Shown: piece after piece, positions 24,786 through 33,114 of the stretch
Position numbering within the stretch: the first letter of the stretch is position 1
How the letters are laid out: the number at the start of each line of letters is the position of its first letter
Source of the DNA: an uncultured Chloroflexota bacterium
GTDB taxonomy: Bacteria; Chloroflexota; Anaerolineae; Caldilineales; Caldilineaceae
Reading direction: 5' to 3'
DNA: 33,993 bases
Assembly: GCA_903858085.1 (NCBI GenBank)
Contig: CAIOHJ010000056.1
Location: 1-33,993, forward strand
Program-made: the position numbers and the translations under genes
Notes under the pieces: generated by a model
Told to the model about the DNA's origin: nothing
Seen by the model: only the letters and a program-made list of their open reading frames with translations
The model's database searches: none

Positions 24786-27506
24786 ATGCAGTTTACTCGC
24801 CCTGTTTTGACCAACACCTTGGTAGAACGCCCTCTGCTGTGGGCCAAATTGGAGCGTGGGCTTGACGGTCTGCTGACCCTGGTCGTGGCCCCCGGTGGCT
24901 ACGGCAAGACGACGACCGTCTCCTCCTGGCTGTCGTACCGGCAGGTTCCGCCAGGCCAGGATCGGTTGGTTGCCTGGTATCGGATCGACCGTCTGGATGA
25001 CCGCCTGCACCGTTTCGGGGAGCAGCTGGTGCAGGCGGTCTGTTCTGTGGCTGCTGGCGCTTGTGACCAGAGCAGCCAGCTGCTGCAGGGACGGCTGGGG
25101 GTGACTGCCGAGCAGCTGGCCGAGCAGTTTGTCAGGGATCTTGCAGCGCTGCCGCGGCGGCTGCTGCTGATCTTGGACGACTATCACGTGGTGACCGATC
25201 CGTCCATCCACGTGTTTGTCGAGACTGTGCTGCGGTATGCCGTGCCTTCTTTGTCTCTCCTGCTTCTCTCCCGGTATCACCCACCTTTTTCTGTGGCGCG
25301 GCTGCGCAGCCAGGGGCAGCTGGCCGAGCTGCGTCTGAGCGATCTGCAGTTGACCCAGGCTGAGACGGCGGAGCTGTTGTCCAAGGGGCTGCCGGTTCCG
25401 CTGCCACCGCAGCTGGTGGAGCGGCTGCATGGCGTTTTGGAAGGCTGGGGAGCCGGGCTGCAGCTGCTCACCTTGTCGCTGCACAGCGAACGGGATGTCG
25501 AAAAATTTTTGGCCAGAACGGACCGCCGTTCGCACAGCTTCATCTCCGACTACTTCATGGATGAAGTGCTGGCCGGACAACCTGCTCAGGTCTATGCGTT
25601 CTTGTTGCGCACCTCGCTGCTGCCAGCTCTCCTGCCTGGCCTCTGTTCGGCTGTGTGGGACCATGCTGAGAACGCCGGTGCCCTGAAAAGCGCCGAGCTG
25701 CTCGAACATGTGGTGCAGCACAACCTTTTTGTCATCCCAATCGATCAATATCCGGGACACTATCGGTATCACGAGCTCTTCCAGGAGATGCTGAAAGAAC
25801 GGCTGCAGCGCACGCTGACAACCCAGAACATCGACGACCTGCATGTGCGGGTCGGGCGCTGGTATGCTGAAGCTGGGGATGTAGAACATGCGATCCAAAG
25901 CTATCTGGCGGGCCATGCCGAGCTGGCGGCAGCTGAGCTGGTGGAAGAGCAGATCCCGCTTTTGCAGGCGGCTTCTTTGTGGCAGCAGCTGGAGCACTAT
26001 CTGGATCAACTGCCAGCCAGGCTTGTCCAGCAGAACCCGGCGTTGCTGTTGGCGCGCGGCTGGCTGTATCAGACCCGCTGGCAGTTCAGGCTGCTGAAGA
26101 CGACCGCGGCTCGAGTGGCTGCGTTGTTGGCAACCTCGTCTGGCTTGCTCACGGCTGAGCGGCGCGCCCAGGTGCAGGCTGAGCTGGATTTGTTGATTCT
26201 GTTTCCGATCGTGTCCGAGGTATCTTCTCCCGAGACCCTCCAACGGCTGCATCAGATCCTGGCCACTCTGCCTGCACAGCCGTTTTTGTTGGGCTGTACC
26301 TACCAGCTGCTTGCCCGCCACTACCAGCGCCAGGGACATCCCCAACTGGCCTTGCAGATCTTGCAGGACGCCGAGCAGCCGTTGGCCGCGCTGCCATTTT
26401 TTTATACGCTCTCCCTTGTCCATGCGCGTTGTTCGGTGTTGTTGTACGAAGGGCGTTTTGTCGAGGTCCACCAGGTTGCGGCCAACTACTTGAAACTGGC
26501 GGAGCATGCCCAGATTCCGACCTTTGTCAGCGCCGCGCACTTTGTCGCTGCATCTGCCTGCTATCATCTGGCCGACCAGGACGAAGAGATGATCCGGCAC
26601 TGTTATGCTGTGCTTGAAACCCCCTCGGTCAGCTATCTGTCCAATTTGCTCCTGACCATCTCCCTGCTGCTCAATGTGTTGGGCGAGCATGGCCGCTACA
26701 CAGAAGGGTGGGAGGTGATCGAGCGCTTTCGCAAGCTGGCGATCCAGCTTGGCAGCCCGGAAATTTTGGCCTACGCGGACATGTACGAAGTGCAGCTGCT
26801 GCTTTTGACCGGGAAAGTGGAGCAGGTGCGTGACTGGCTGCAGACCTTTGTGCCCGATCACAGCAGCACCCACTATATGCTGAGCGGTCTGATCTGGGTG
26901 AACGGGATGCTGTACCTGGGGGAGGCCGAGTCGCTGCAGCGTTGTCAGGCTGGGCTGGAAGCGATGTTGGCGCGTTGTCGGGCCAGCCACGGTCAGGTCT
27001 GGGTTGTAGAATTGACCGGGCTGCAGATGCGGCTCTGTCTGGCGACTGGGGACAGAGTCGGTGCGCTGCGCTCACTCGAAGAAGTGTTGTCGCAGGGGTA
27101 TCTGGCTGGCCAGCGCCGGGCGCTGATGCAGCCCGACCCTGCGATCGACTCTCTGCTGCTTCAGCTCCAGCGAAGGTCGGCGGTGCAGCCGCTCGCAGAG
27201 GAGGTATACTCCCGCCGCCAGCAGCGACAGCAGGCGACCCCGGTCGAGGAGCACGCTGCTGGCAGGGCAGACCGGGGCAGACAAAAGCAGGGTGTCCATC
27301 CCGTGGTGCTTTTGAGTGCCCGTGAGCGTGAGGTGCTCTGTCTGCTGGCCAGCGATCTGTCGCTCAGAGAAGTGGCAAGACAATTGCAGCTTTCGTTGCA
27401 CACAGTCGACAACCATACCCGCAAAATTTACAAAAAACTGGGTGTCGACAGCCGACTGGAAGCAATTTTGCGCGCACAGGCACTGGGGTTGCTGGCTCCG
27501 AAGTAA
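24786..27506 (+). CDS. MalT-like LuxR-family transcriptional regulator (STAND ATPase)
   Basis: A 906-residue regulator of the MalT type. An N-terminal STAND NTPase has Walker A APGGYGKTT (residues 35-43) and Walker B LLLILDD (126-132) followed by YHVVTDP. A long helical-repeat sensor region covers about residues 330-800. A C-terminal LuxR helix-turn-helix is at about 843-906 (LSAREREVLCLLASDLSLREVARQL, TVDNHTRKIYKKLGVDSRLEAI). In MalT the ATPase oligomerises on binding an inducer and activates sigma70 promoters. It is transcribed divergently from the MttB-like operon, its most likely target. The ATG at 24786 has only a weak purine-rich ribosome site. The inducer cannot be deduced. Confidence 0.93.
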   Translation: MQFTRPVLTNTLVERPLLWAKLERGLDGLLTLVVAPGGYGKTTTVSSWLSYRQVPPGQDRLVAWYRIDRLDDRLHRFGEQLVQAVCSVAAGACDQSSQLLQGRLGVTAEQLAEQFVRDLAALPRRLLLILDDYHVVTDPSIHVFVETVLRYAVPSLSLLLLSRYHPPFSVARLRSQGQLAELRLSDLQLTQAETAELLSKGLPVPLPPQLVERLHGVLEGWGAGLQLLTLSLHSERDVEKFLARTDRRSHSFISDYFMDEVLAGQPAQVYAFLLRTSLLPALLPGLCSAVWDHAENAGALKSAELLEHVVQHNLFVIPIDQYPGHYRYHELFQEMLKERLQRTLTTQNIDDLHVRVGRWYAEAGDVEHAIQSYLAGHAELAAAELVEEQIPLLQAASLWQQLEHYLDQLPARLVQQNPALLLARGWLYQTRWQFRLLKTTAARVAALLATSSGLLTAERRAQVQAELDLLILFPIVSEVSSPETLQRLHQILATLPAQPFLLGCTYQLLARHYQRQGHPQLALQILQDAEQPLAALPFFYTLSLVHARCSVLLYEGRFVEVHQVAANYLKLAEHAQIPTFVSAAHFVAASACYHLADQDEEMIRHCYAVLETPSVSYLSNLLLTISLLLNVLGEHGRYTEGWEVIERFRKLAIQLGSPEILAYADMYEVQLLLLTGKVEQVRDWLQTFVPDHSSTHYMLSGLIWVNGMLYLGEAESLQRCQAGLEAMLARCRASHGQVWVVELTGLQMRLCLATGDRVGALRSLEEVLSQGYLAGQRRALMQPDPAIDSLLLQLQRRSAVQPLAEEVYSRRQQRQQATPVEEHAAGRADRGRQKQGVHPVVLLSAREREVLCLLASDLSLREVARQLQLSLHTVDNHTRKIYKKLGVDSRLEAILRAQALGLLAPK

Positions 27507-27551
27507 ACCCAATCTGCTGTTTTTTCTGAAATTCCCCGCAGATTCGCCAAA

Positions 27552-27571
27552 TTTGTAATTAAATTTACAAA
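27552..27571. promoter_or_regulatory. AT-rich inverted repeat after the regulator gene
   Basis: TTTGTAA (27552-27558) and TTACAAA (27565-27571) are perfect complements around TTAAAT. It lies in the 306-bp gene-free gap 27507-27812. Too AT-rich for a strong terminator; a regulator site for the LysM gene is possible. Confidence 0.4.
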
Positions 27572-27589
27572 AAATGACAGTGGCGTGAT

Positions 27590-27609
27590 TATGACGTGAC
27601 TACGTCATA
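27590..27609. promoter_or_regulatory. Inverted repeat TATGACGT/ACGTCATA upstream of the LysM gene
   Basis: Perfect 8-bp arms at 27590-27597 and 27602-27609 enclose GACT. The symmetry and size suit a dimeric DNA-binding protein. It lies about 200 bp before the LysM gene; no protein in the window is an obvious partner. Confidence 0.45.
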
Positions 27610-27812
27610 GACAGTGAAGGCCGTATACGCTAACATTTTATACAGAAATGGCGATCGGGTGCCGGAGCAAACAAGGCAGCTGGCATCGGTGAAGTGCTCA
27701 GGGACAAGGTCGCCATTTCTCAACCTGACCACATCAAGAGGGTATAGTTGAATTTTTCTTTACTGCGTACAAAGAGCAACCAACACAGATTTCGCAGAAG
27801 TGAGATGCAACG

Positions 27813-28139
27813 ATGAAACAGCTGACTTGGCAACCGATGGAGCGGCCGAGCTGGCGTGCGTTGAGCCAGCGGGCAATGATGTGGGCGCTTTTTGTGGGCG
27901 TCTTGCTGTTGGGGGTGCCGGGAGGTGTGCAGGCAGGTAGCGCGTATCCGGCGGATCCTGTGCAACAGCGTTCGACAAGCTGCCGGGGGATCTACCATGC
28001 TGTGCGGCCCGGGCAGACCCTCGCCTCGGTGGCTGCCGCGTATGGATCGACGGCAATTCGGATCATGCGCTGCAACGGGCTGCAATCCTACACGATCTAC
28101 AGCGGGCAGCGGCTGCTCGTTCCCACGGCACGGCCATAA
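27813..28139 (+). CDS. Small secreted LysM-domain protein
   Basis: A 108-residue protein with an N-terminal export segment (AMMWALFVGVLLLGVPGGVQA, likely cleaved after VQA) and one C-terminal LysM domain (YHAVRPGQTLASVAAAYGSTAIRIMRCNGLQSYTIYSGQRLLVPT, about residues 61-105). LysM domains bind N-acetylglucosamine-containing glycans such as peptidoglycan, so attachment to the cell wall is expected. No catalytic domain is attached. A weak ribosome site (AGAAGTGAG) precedes the ATG. It stands alone between two inverted repeats upstream and a convergent dioxygenase gene downstream. The stop codon falls within the first copy of a 15-bp tandem duplication. Confidence 0.85.
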   Translation: MKQLTWQPMERPSWRALSQRAMMWALFVGVLLLGVPGGVQAGSAYPADPVQQRSTSCRGIYHAVRPGQTLASVAAAYGSTAIRIMRCNGLQSYTIYSGQRLLVPTARP

Positions 28140-28163
28140 AACCCTTTGTCATAAAACCCTTTG
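28135..28163. repeat. Tandem duplication at the 3' end of the LysM gene
   Basis: CATAAAACCCTTTG occurs at 28135-28148 and 28150-28163, one base apart (15-bp period). The first copy contains the TAA stop of the LysM gene. Confidence 0.85.
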
Positions 28164-28187
28164 CAGGCTGTTGCCAGACAGCTGGGC

Positions 28188-28250
28188 AAAAAAATATCCG
28201 TTTGCTGTCCCCCGAAGGCCGGTTTGGGGCCGGCCACAGCAAACGGATAT
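28188..28250 (-). terminator. Intrinsic terminator for the dioxygenase operon
   Basis: Perfect 15-bp arms (28194-28208 and 28236-28250) enclose a loop that holds its own GGCCGG/CCGGCC stem. On the minus strand the stem is followed directly by a run of T (28193-28188). It lies about 85 bp after the stop of the phytanoyl-CoA-dioxygenase family gene. It may also slow plus-strand transcripts from the LysM gene, although no T-run follows on that side. Confidence 0.85.
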
Positions 28251-28334
28251 GATTAAAGTATACGTGATTTACTAGAAAGTGCAAAATTGGATCAAGCGTG
28301 ATCGCACATTGGTCGATGAGCGGTGACGCCCAGG

Positions 28335-29258
28335 TCAGCCCATCGTGCCGCCCGCCATCGTGCCGCCCGCCATTGTGCCGCCCGCCATCGTGCCGCCAGC
28401 CATCGTGCCGCCCGCCATCGTGCCGCCCGCCATCGTGCCGCCAGCCATCGTGCCGCCAGCCATCGTGCCGCCCGCTGGCGCGTCGTGCGGTTCCTTGCCG
28501 ACAGGGGTGGCCTTGCCCGTGCTGGGGTCGACCCCGCGCAGTATCATGCCCTGGCCGCGCGAGAGATGGGTGAGCACGCTGGGGGGGTCCAGCGGGTCGC
28601 GCATCTGCACGAGCAGGGTGGTGCGCGCTTCGTTGCTGACATTGACCCCGGATCCATGGATCGTCAGGTAGCTGAAGAAGAGGACATCGCCGGCCTCGGC
28701 TTCGCAGGCAACCGAGGATTCGATCGGGTACTGTTCCAGCGGCAGATGCCAGCCGCCGGTCTGGAGATGCTCGATCGGGCCCAGCTTGTGGCTGCCGGGG
28801 ACGACGCGCACGCAGCCTTTGGCGAGCGGGGCGTCGTCGAAGTGGATGATGGCCGCGATCATCGAGTCCTTGTCGTGCGGGAAGAAGGGGCGGTCCTGGT
28901 GCATTGGGAAGGGGGAGCCCTTTTCCGGCGGTTTGATGAACAATTTGTTGTGGTGCAGCTGCACGTTCGGGGAGCCGATGATGTCTGCGGCGATGCCGGT
29001 GAGCCGTTCATCGACGATCAGCCGGGTCAACAGCGCAGATTGGAACTGGACGTCGTGGCAATGCAGCAGCGAAGTTTTGGTCATTGTCACCTCGCGTGCG
29101 CTCTCCCACGTGGCTTCGACCGTCGAGATTTTTTGCAGGCGGTCGATCAGGGCATGGGCCTCCTGGCGAAAGGCGGCGGCTTCTTCGCGTGTGAAGAGCC
29201 CTTTGACGTGCAGGTAACCGTTTTCCTGGTAAAAATTGAGTTGTTCCGGCGAGAGCAT
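28335..29258 (-). CDS. Phytanoyl-CoA dioxygenase family protein with (AGGTM)9 C-terminal tail
   Basis: A 307-residue Fe(II)/2-oxoglutarate oxygenase of the PhyH family. The iron site is the HxD of FPMHQDRPFF with a distal His in YLTIHGSGVNVSNEARTTLLVQ, where the Arg would hold 2-oxoglutarate. FDDAPLAKGCVRVVPGSHKLGP is also typical. The family core ends near GMILRGVDPSTGK; after a short PVGKEPHDAP linker come nine perfect copies of Ala-Gly-Gly-Thr-Met, then Gly-stop. ATG 29258 has GGAGAAAG upstream. It is the last gene of a set including a PPOX flavoprotein and an epimerase. The oxygenase substrate is unknown and the tail is not part of the known family fold. Confidence 0.9.
   Translation of the reverse strand: MLSPEQLNFYQENGYLHVKGLFTREEAAAFRQEAHALIDRLQKISTVEATWESAREVTMTKTSLLHCHDVQFQSALLTRLIVDERLTGIAADIIGSPNVQLHHNKLFIKPPEKGSPFPMHQDRPFFPHDKDSMIAAIIHFDDAPLAKGCVRVVPGSHKLGPIEHLQTGGWHLPLEQYPIESSVACEAEAGDVLFFSYLTIHGSGVNVSNEARTTLLVQMRDPLDPPSVLTHLSRGQGMILRGVDPSTGKATPVGKEPHDAPAGGTMAGGTMAGGTMAGGTMAGGTMAGGTMAGGTMAGGTMAGGTMG
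28341..28475. repeat. Nine 15-bp tandem repeats encoding (AGGTM)9
   Basis: The unit CATCGTGCCGCCCGC (plus strand) is repeated nine times with only third-position changes (CATT once; CCAGC instead of CCCGC three times). It keeps all reading frames open, which explains several spurious plus-strand frames. The unit length preserves the coding frame whatever the copy number. Confidence 0.95.
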
Positions 29259-29375
29259 GCTCTTTCTCCTGGTGTTCCTGGTACGGACTGCGTTGGTGTA
29301 TCGTCACAGGATGCGCGGCGGGGGGTGGGTCGCTCGGGTGGGCAACCTCTCCCCGCGGGTGGCGCGTTCTGCTGA

Positions 29376-29795
29376 CTATGAGGGAAAAGCAAGCACCCGG
29401 TCAGGGCGGATCTTGCAGATCATACGGCGTTCGCGGCCTTTTTGCTCGGCGGGGGCAACGCCGCCGTAGTATTCAGCCTGCCCGGAATAGAGGAGCGCGT
29501 GGGCGTTGATGTTGGCGCAGTCGGGGTCCTCCACGATGGCTTCAACCTCTCCGCGCACATCGATCCAGCGGAAGGGATTTTGAGGGTCGATCACGGTCAA
29601 GGCAACCTTGGGATTCTGACGCACATTGGTCAATTTGCGGCGCCCATCGGCGGTGTTGACCAGGACATGGCTGCCGTCCCACGAGCACCAGACAACGGTG
29701 TTTTCAGGCTGGCCGCTGGGCGCGATCGTGGTGAAGACAGCAAAATAGGGACCTTCGATCAGATCGAGATGGGTTGTCGGGATTGGGGCTGCCAT
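29376..29795 (-). CDS. PPOX-class (pyridoxamine 5'-phosphate oxidase-like) flavin- or F420-dependent oxidoreductase
   Basis: A 139-residue split-beta-barrel protein. Recognisable features are YFAVFTTIAPSGQPENTVVWCSWDGSHVLVNTADGRRKLTNVRQNPKVALTVIDPQNPFRWIDVRGEVEAIVED, typical of PPOX-class F420- or FMN-dependent reductases, which are short single-domain proteins. The ATG at 29795 has a GGAG site at good spacing; the longer frame to 30143 is unsupported. It lies between the epimerase gene (109 bp upstream) and the PhyH gene (117 bp downstream) on the same strand. Whether it uses FMN, F420 or haem cannot be read here. Confidence 0.87.
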   Translation of the reverse strand: MAAPIPTTHLDLIEGPYFAVFTTIAPSGQPENTVVWCSWDGSHVLVNTADGRRKLTNVRQNPKVALTVIDPQNPFRWIDVRGEVEAIVEDPDCANINAHALLYSGQAEYYGGVAPAEQKGRERRMICKIRPDRVLAFPS

Positions 29796-29904
29796 GCGGT
29801 TTTCTCCATTTAAGGGTTGAGCAAATAGCAACATCATACTGTAGCGAGCGGCAGTTGGCAAACAGCGCGGTGGGTTTTGAACGGTGGCTGTTCGGCGCTG
29901 CGCT

Positions 29905-30852
29905 TCATCGCTGCTGGGCTGCGAGCCACCAGTCCAGGGATTCGCGCACGGCCTGCAAGGAGCTGTAGCGGGGGGAGTAGGCGATCTGGCGTCGTGCTTT
30001 GTCGATGCTGCAGTGGGGGCTGTGGGCGATGTGGTCCCAGGTGGCCTGTGCCTCTTCTGGGCGGACGCTCTGGCGCCACACGTCCCAGGGGAGATAGCGC
30101 AGCCGAGCGGGGCGGCCGAACCAGCCGGCCACGGCCTCGGCATAGCCGCGCAGGGTCACTGCTGCCGGCGAAACCACATGGTAGCTCTCGCCGATGGCGC
30201 TGCTCCAGTGGGCAAGCGCCTGGGTGAAAGCGTGTGCGACGTCGTCGGCGTGCACATGGTGGAGTGTCTCCATCCCCAGGTTGGGCAGCGCCACCTCTTC
30301 GCCGTTGGCCAGATCTACAAAGACCTGTGGGTTGAAGTGGCCCGCCGGGTTGAGCGGCACCCAGCCAGGGCCGACGATGTGGCCGGGATGCAGGTTGGTG
30401 GCTGGAAAGTGGCCACGCTGGGCTTCTTCCAGCAGGTAGGCCTCGATCGCTGCTTTCTGGATCCCGTAGTCGCCGAACGGGTGCCGGGGTTGGCTCTCGG
30501 TCGTGGGCACAAGGCTGCTGGGCCCATGCACCCAGATCGTGCCACAGTGCAAGAAATGGCGGATCTGGCCGCGCAACGCTGCGACCAGGTGGCGGGCGCT
30601 GGCGAGGGTGAAACAGATCATGTCGATCACCGCGTCGGGCTGCAGCGCAGCGATCTGGTCGCCGAAGGTGCCAGCTTCCTCGGCGGGGGTGCGGTCGATC
30701 GAGACCTGGCGGACCTGCTTCCAGGCACCGTGCGGCTGGTAGGGAGAACGCTGCTGGCGGCTGACCTGGAGGACCTCGTGTCCACTTTCAACCAGCCTGG
30801 GGACCAGGTAGCTGCCCACATGGCCGCTGCCCCCGATGACGACAATTCGCAT
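29905..30852 (-). CDS. NAD-dependent epimerase/reductase family protein
   Basis: A 315-residue extended short-chain dehydrogenase-like protein. It has the Rossmann motif VIGGSGHVGSYL at the N-terminus, VIDMICFTLASARHLVAAL, HCGTIWVHGPSS, an active-site-like YGIQK (YxxxK), and LHPGHIVGPGW followed by HHVHADDVAHAF. This fits atypical UDP-glucose 4-epimerase-like enzymes; the true reaction is not evident. ATG 30852 has AGGAG upstream and lies inside the 3' end of the DUF2723 gene, overlapping it by 65 bp, so the two are likely coupled. The frame extension to 30915 is rejected. Confidence 0.88.
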   Translation of the reverse strand: MRIVVIGGSGHVGSYLVPRLVESGHEVLQVSRQQRSPYQPHGAWKQVRQVSIDRTPAEEAGTFGDQIAALQPDAVIDMICFTLASARHLVAALRGQIRHFLHCGTIWVHGPSSLVPTTESQPRHPFGDYGIQKAAIEAYLLEEAQRGHFPATNLHPGHIVGPGWVPLNPAGHFNPQVFVDLANGEEVALPNLGMETLHHVHADDVAHAFTQALAHWSSAIGESYHVVSPAAVTLRGYAEAVAGWFGRPARLRYLPWDVWRQSVRPEEAQATWDHIAHSPHCSIDKARRQIAYSPRYSSLQAVRESLDWWLAAQQR

Positions 30853-32806
30853 AGCTTTGCTCCTGAGTTGGGTAGATGGGTATGACCTGCAGCGGCAGTT
30901 CCAACAAATTTTCAAAACCGTCCGTCGTCTTGCGATAGACGATCAAGAGCAGGCCGTCGGCGCCCGCAGGGAAGGGCACGCGATAGGGGTCGGCCAGCAG
31001 CGCCGACGGTGTAAGCGGAACCAGTCCCTGGAGAGGGGTTGCCCCATCGCGCTGCACCTTGCCGCCGGTGGCAGGGTCTGGGATCTGGCTGCCCTGTGCG
31101 GTGGGGCGCAGGCTGATCCCCAGCTCGGGCGGCCAGCCAGCCGTCAGCCGCCAGTAGAGGGTGACGTCGACAGCGGGCGGCGCCTGGGTGACAGGGCTGC
31201 CCGTTGGGGCTGGGTCGATTCGGTAGCCGGCCAGCGTGACTGCCTGTTCGATCGACCTCTCCAGCGGCTCGGTCGGCGCCCCTGCCGGCAGGGGCGCCGC
31301 TGCCAGGGCCAGCCAGTCTGGCCCAAAGAGTGTGCGGGCCGGCTGCAGCGACGCTGGCAGCTCCGCCAGCAGCACAGCGGCGGCATCTGTCGTTGCCAGC
31401 ACGCTGCCGCCGCTGGCCAGCACTGCTGCCGCCTGGGGGCTGCTCACCACGCGCAGATCGGGGCGGATCCCCCAGATCTCGATCAGGTAGTCGAGCGCCA
31501 GGGCGTCGTTGACCTGGGCGAAGAGCGCTGCGTCGGCGGGCAGCGGCTGATCGAGCAGCACGGCGGCTCTTTTCAGTGCGCTGTCTTCGGGGCGGTTGTG
31601 GCTGTTGGCGGCTGGCCAGGAGGCTGCCAGGCGCCAGACGATCGCCAGCGCCAGCAGGGCCAGCGGGGCAAAACGCAGCCAGCGGGGGGCGGCCCTGCCT
31701 TCCCAGCGTTGCACAGCTGCGGCCACGCCGACCAGAAGCAGCGGGTAGGCGGGCAAGATCACCTGGTACCAGTTGCCGCAGCGGTACATCCAGTTGAAGA
31801 GCAGGTAGATGGCCAGGGTGCCGTAGAAGAGGCTGGCCAGCCGACGGCCCAGCAGCGCCAGACCGCCCAGCCCTACAGCCAGCAGCGGCAGGCTCAGCTC
31901 TCCCCAGATCAGGGCTGGGAACCCTCCGTCGAAGGGGCCGCAGCCTGGCTGAAAGCCCCGGGCCAGCTCCTCTCTCCCTTGCGCGGTGCTGACAAAAGAC
32001 CAGAACCAACTTTGGGCGTCCGGGTAGCTGCCCCCCCACCATTCCGGGTGCGCAGCGCCACGCAGATAGACATAAAAATACGACAGCAGCGGCAGCGAGG
32101 CTGCTGCGCACAGAGCGATTCCCAGCCGTACCGAGCGCAGCAGCTGGGGGCGTTCCCACAGGAGGAGCAGCGCCAGCGGCGGCACGATAAAGGCGACGGT
32201 GAGCATGTGGGCCAGGGAGAGGCCGCAGAGCAGGGCCAGCAGCAGGAGCAGGCGGTTGGCCTGGGGGCCGGTTGTCTGGCGCCAGCGCAGATAGAGCCAG
32301 ACGATGGCGAGGGTGTGGGCGATGGCGCTGCTGTACTGTTCGGTTGTGGTGGCGTAGTACCAGAAAAAATAGGTGACGGCGTAAAAGAGGGTGAGCAGCC
32401 AGGCCAGCGGCCAGTGGCCGGCGGGGCGGTGGGGGGAGCGGGTGAGCTGGCAGACAATGCTGTACAGCAGCAGGAGGGAGAGCAGCGCCCACAGCGTGCT
32501 GTAGCTGGCCAGGAGGGGGAGGGGGTTGGGGGGGGGCTCTCCTGACAGCTGCAGCACAGAGCGAAGGGTATGGAACCAGAGCCAGCCGCCCATCGTGTAG
32601 AGTGGATAGCCCGGGGCGTTGCCTGGGCGGGCTTGGACCTGGGCATACTGGTGGGTGATCAGGTCGCCGCCTTCCAGCTCGCCGGGCTGCAGCCCGTTGT
32701 CGAGCGTGAGCAGATACAGCGTCAGGGCCAGCAGGATCAACAGCCCGCCAGCATAGCTGCTGAGGCGGCTCTCTTGGCGGGTGTCGCTCTTCTGGTCGTT
32801 CTGCAT
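30788..32806 (-). CDS. DUF2723 family multi-pass membrane protein (GT117-like)
   Basis: A 672-residue protein with about eleven membrane segments in the first 400 residues. The N-terminal part shows the DUF2723 hallmark GLQPGELEGGDLITHQYAQVQARPGNAPGYPLYTMGG after the first segment, where the acidic residues and APGYPLY resemble the active region of polyprenyl-sugar glycosyltransferases. Later come LFYAVTYFFWYYATTTEQYSSA and NWMYRCGNWYQVILPAYPLLL, then a large extracytoplasmic C-terminal domain. ATG 32806 has GGAGGAGGG upstream. The last 22 residues (YANCRHRGQRPCGQLPGPQAG) overlap the epimerase start in another frame and look non-homologous. Glycosyl transfer is inferred. Confidence 0.85.
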   Translation of the reverse strand: MQNDQKSDTRQESRLSSYAGGLLILLALTLYLLTLDNGLQPGELEGGDLITHQYAQVQARPGNAPGYPLYTMGGWLWFHTLRSVLQLSGEPPPNPLPLLASYSTLWALLSLLLLYSIVCQLTRSPHRPAGHWPLAWLLTLFYAVTYFFWYYATTTEQYSSAIAHTLAIVWLYLRWRQTTGPQANRLLLLLALLCGLSLAHMLTVAFIVPPLALLLLWERPQLLRSVRLGIALCAAASLPLLSYFYVYLRGAAHPEWWGGSYPDAQSWFWSFVSTAQGREELARGFQPGCGPFDGGFPALIWGELSLPLLAVGLGGLALLGRRLASLFYGTLAIYLLFNWMYRCGNWYQVILPAYPLLLVGVAAAVQRWEGRAAPRWLRFAPLALLALAIVWRLAASWPAANSHNRPEDSALKRAAVLLDQPLPADAALFAQVNDALALDYLIEIWGIRPDLRVVSSPQAAAVLASGGSVLATTDAAAVLLAELPASLQPARTLFGPDWLALAAAPLPAGAPTEPLERSIEQAVTLAGYRIDPAPTGSPVTQAPPAVDVTLYWRLTAGWPPELGISLRPTAQGSQIPDPATGGKVQRDGATPLQGLVPLTPSALLADPYRVPFPAGADGLLLIVYRKTTDGFENLLELPLQVIPIYPTQEQSYANCRHRGQRPCGQLPGPQAG

Positions 32807-32828
32807 GGCTGCCCTCCTCCGGCAGCTT

Positions 32829-32858
32829 ATGGTATCTCAGATCCGCCTTTCTGATCAA
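32829..32858 (-). promoter_or_regulatory. Possible promoter for the DUF2723 operon
   Basis: On the minus strand TTGATC (32853-32858) and TACCAT (32829-32834) are 18 bp apart, leaving a short leader before ATG 32806. Both boxes match four of six consensus bases. The remainder of the 308-bp gap 32807-33114 shows no gene. Confidence 0.35.
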
Positions 32859-33068
32859 AGCAGTGCCTTGCGCGAGGTGCGGTTCAAAGTTTTGTAACGA
32901 TTCAGTCTTGACAAGATGCTGTAGACGTTCAGCATGGATCTATATGCAGAGAACGAACGACGGCGAAAAGAAAACGTACGGTTGGCGGAAGAATTGGCGG
33001 CGACGCGGGGGCCTTGTCGTGATCGGTGATTTGATGGGGCTGGAGGGTGCTTGCTTTTTAACCCGGGG

Positions 33069-33074
33069 TATAAT
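33069..33074 (+). promoter_or_regulatory. -10 element TATAAT upstream of thrC
   Basis: A perfect TATAAT lies 40 bp before the ATG at 33115. No good -35 hexamer is found at 16-18 bp, so the promoter may depend on an activator or on a poor -35. Confidence 0.45.
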
Positions 33075-33114
33075 GATAGGCAGGTGGAAGGCTGGTTTGA
33101 CGAGGAGGGAGCCG

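Noticed and set aside
24759..26990. Minus-strand frame of 743 codons antisense to the MalT-like regulator
   Set aside because: The plus strand has Walker motifs and a LuxR helix-turn-helix in frame; the antisense frame has low-complexity Gln/His-rich sequence and no motif.
28188..28250. Terminator of the plus-strand LysM gene
   Set aside because: The T-run follows the stem only on the minus strand, so it is assigned to the dioxygenase operon; an effect on the plus strand is not excluded.
28298..29375. Plus-strand frames beginning with repeated AARHR, PPAIV or PSCRP units
   Set aside because: They arise because the 15-bp tandem repeat has no stop in any frame; the minus-strand PhyH frame carries the conserved domain.
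30836..32545. Plus-strand frame of 569 codons antisense to the DUF2723 gene
   Set aside because: It is the GC-driven shadow of a membrane protein gene; its sequence is repetitive in Gln/Gly/Arg and lacks any domain.
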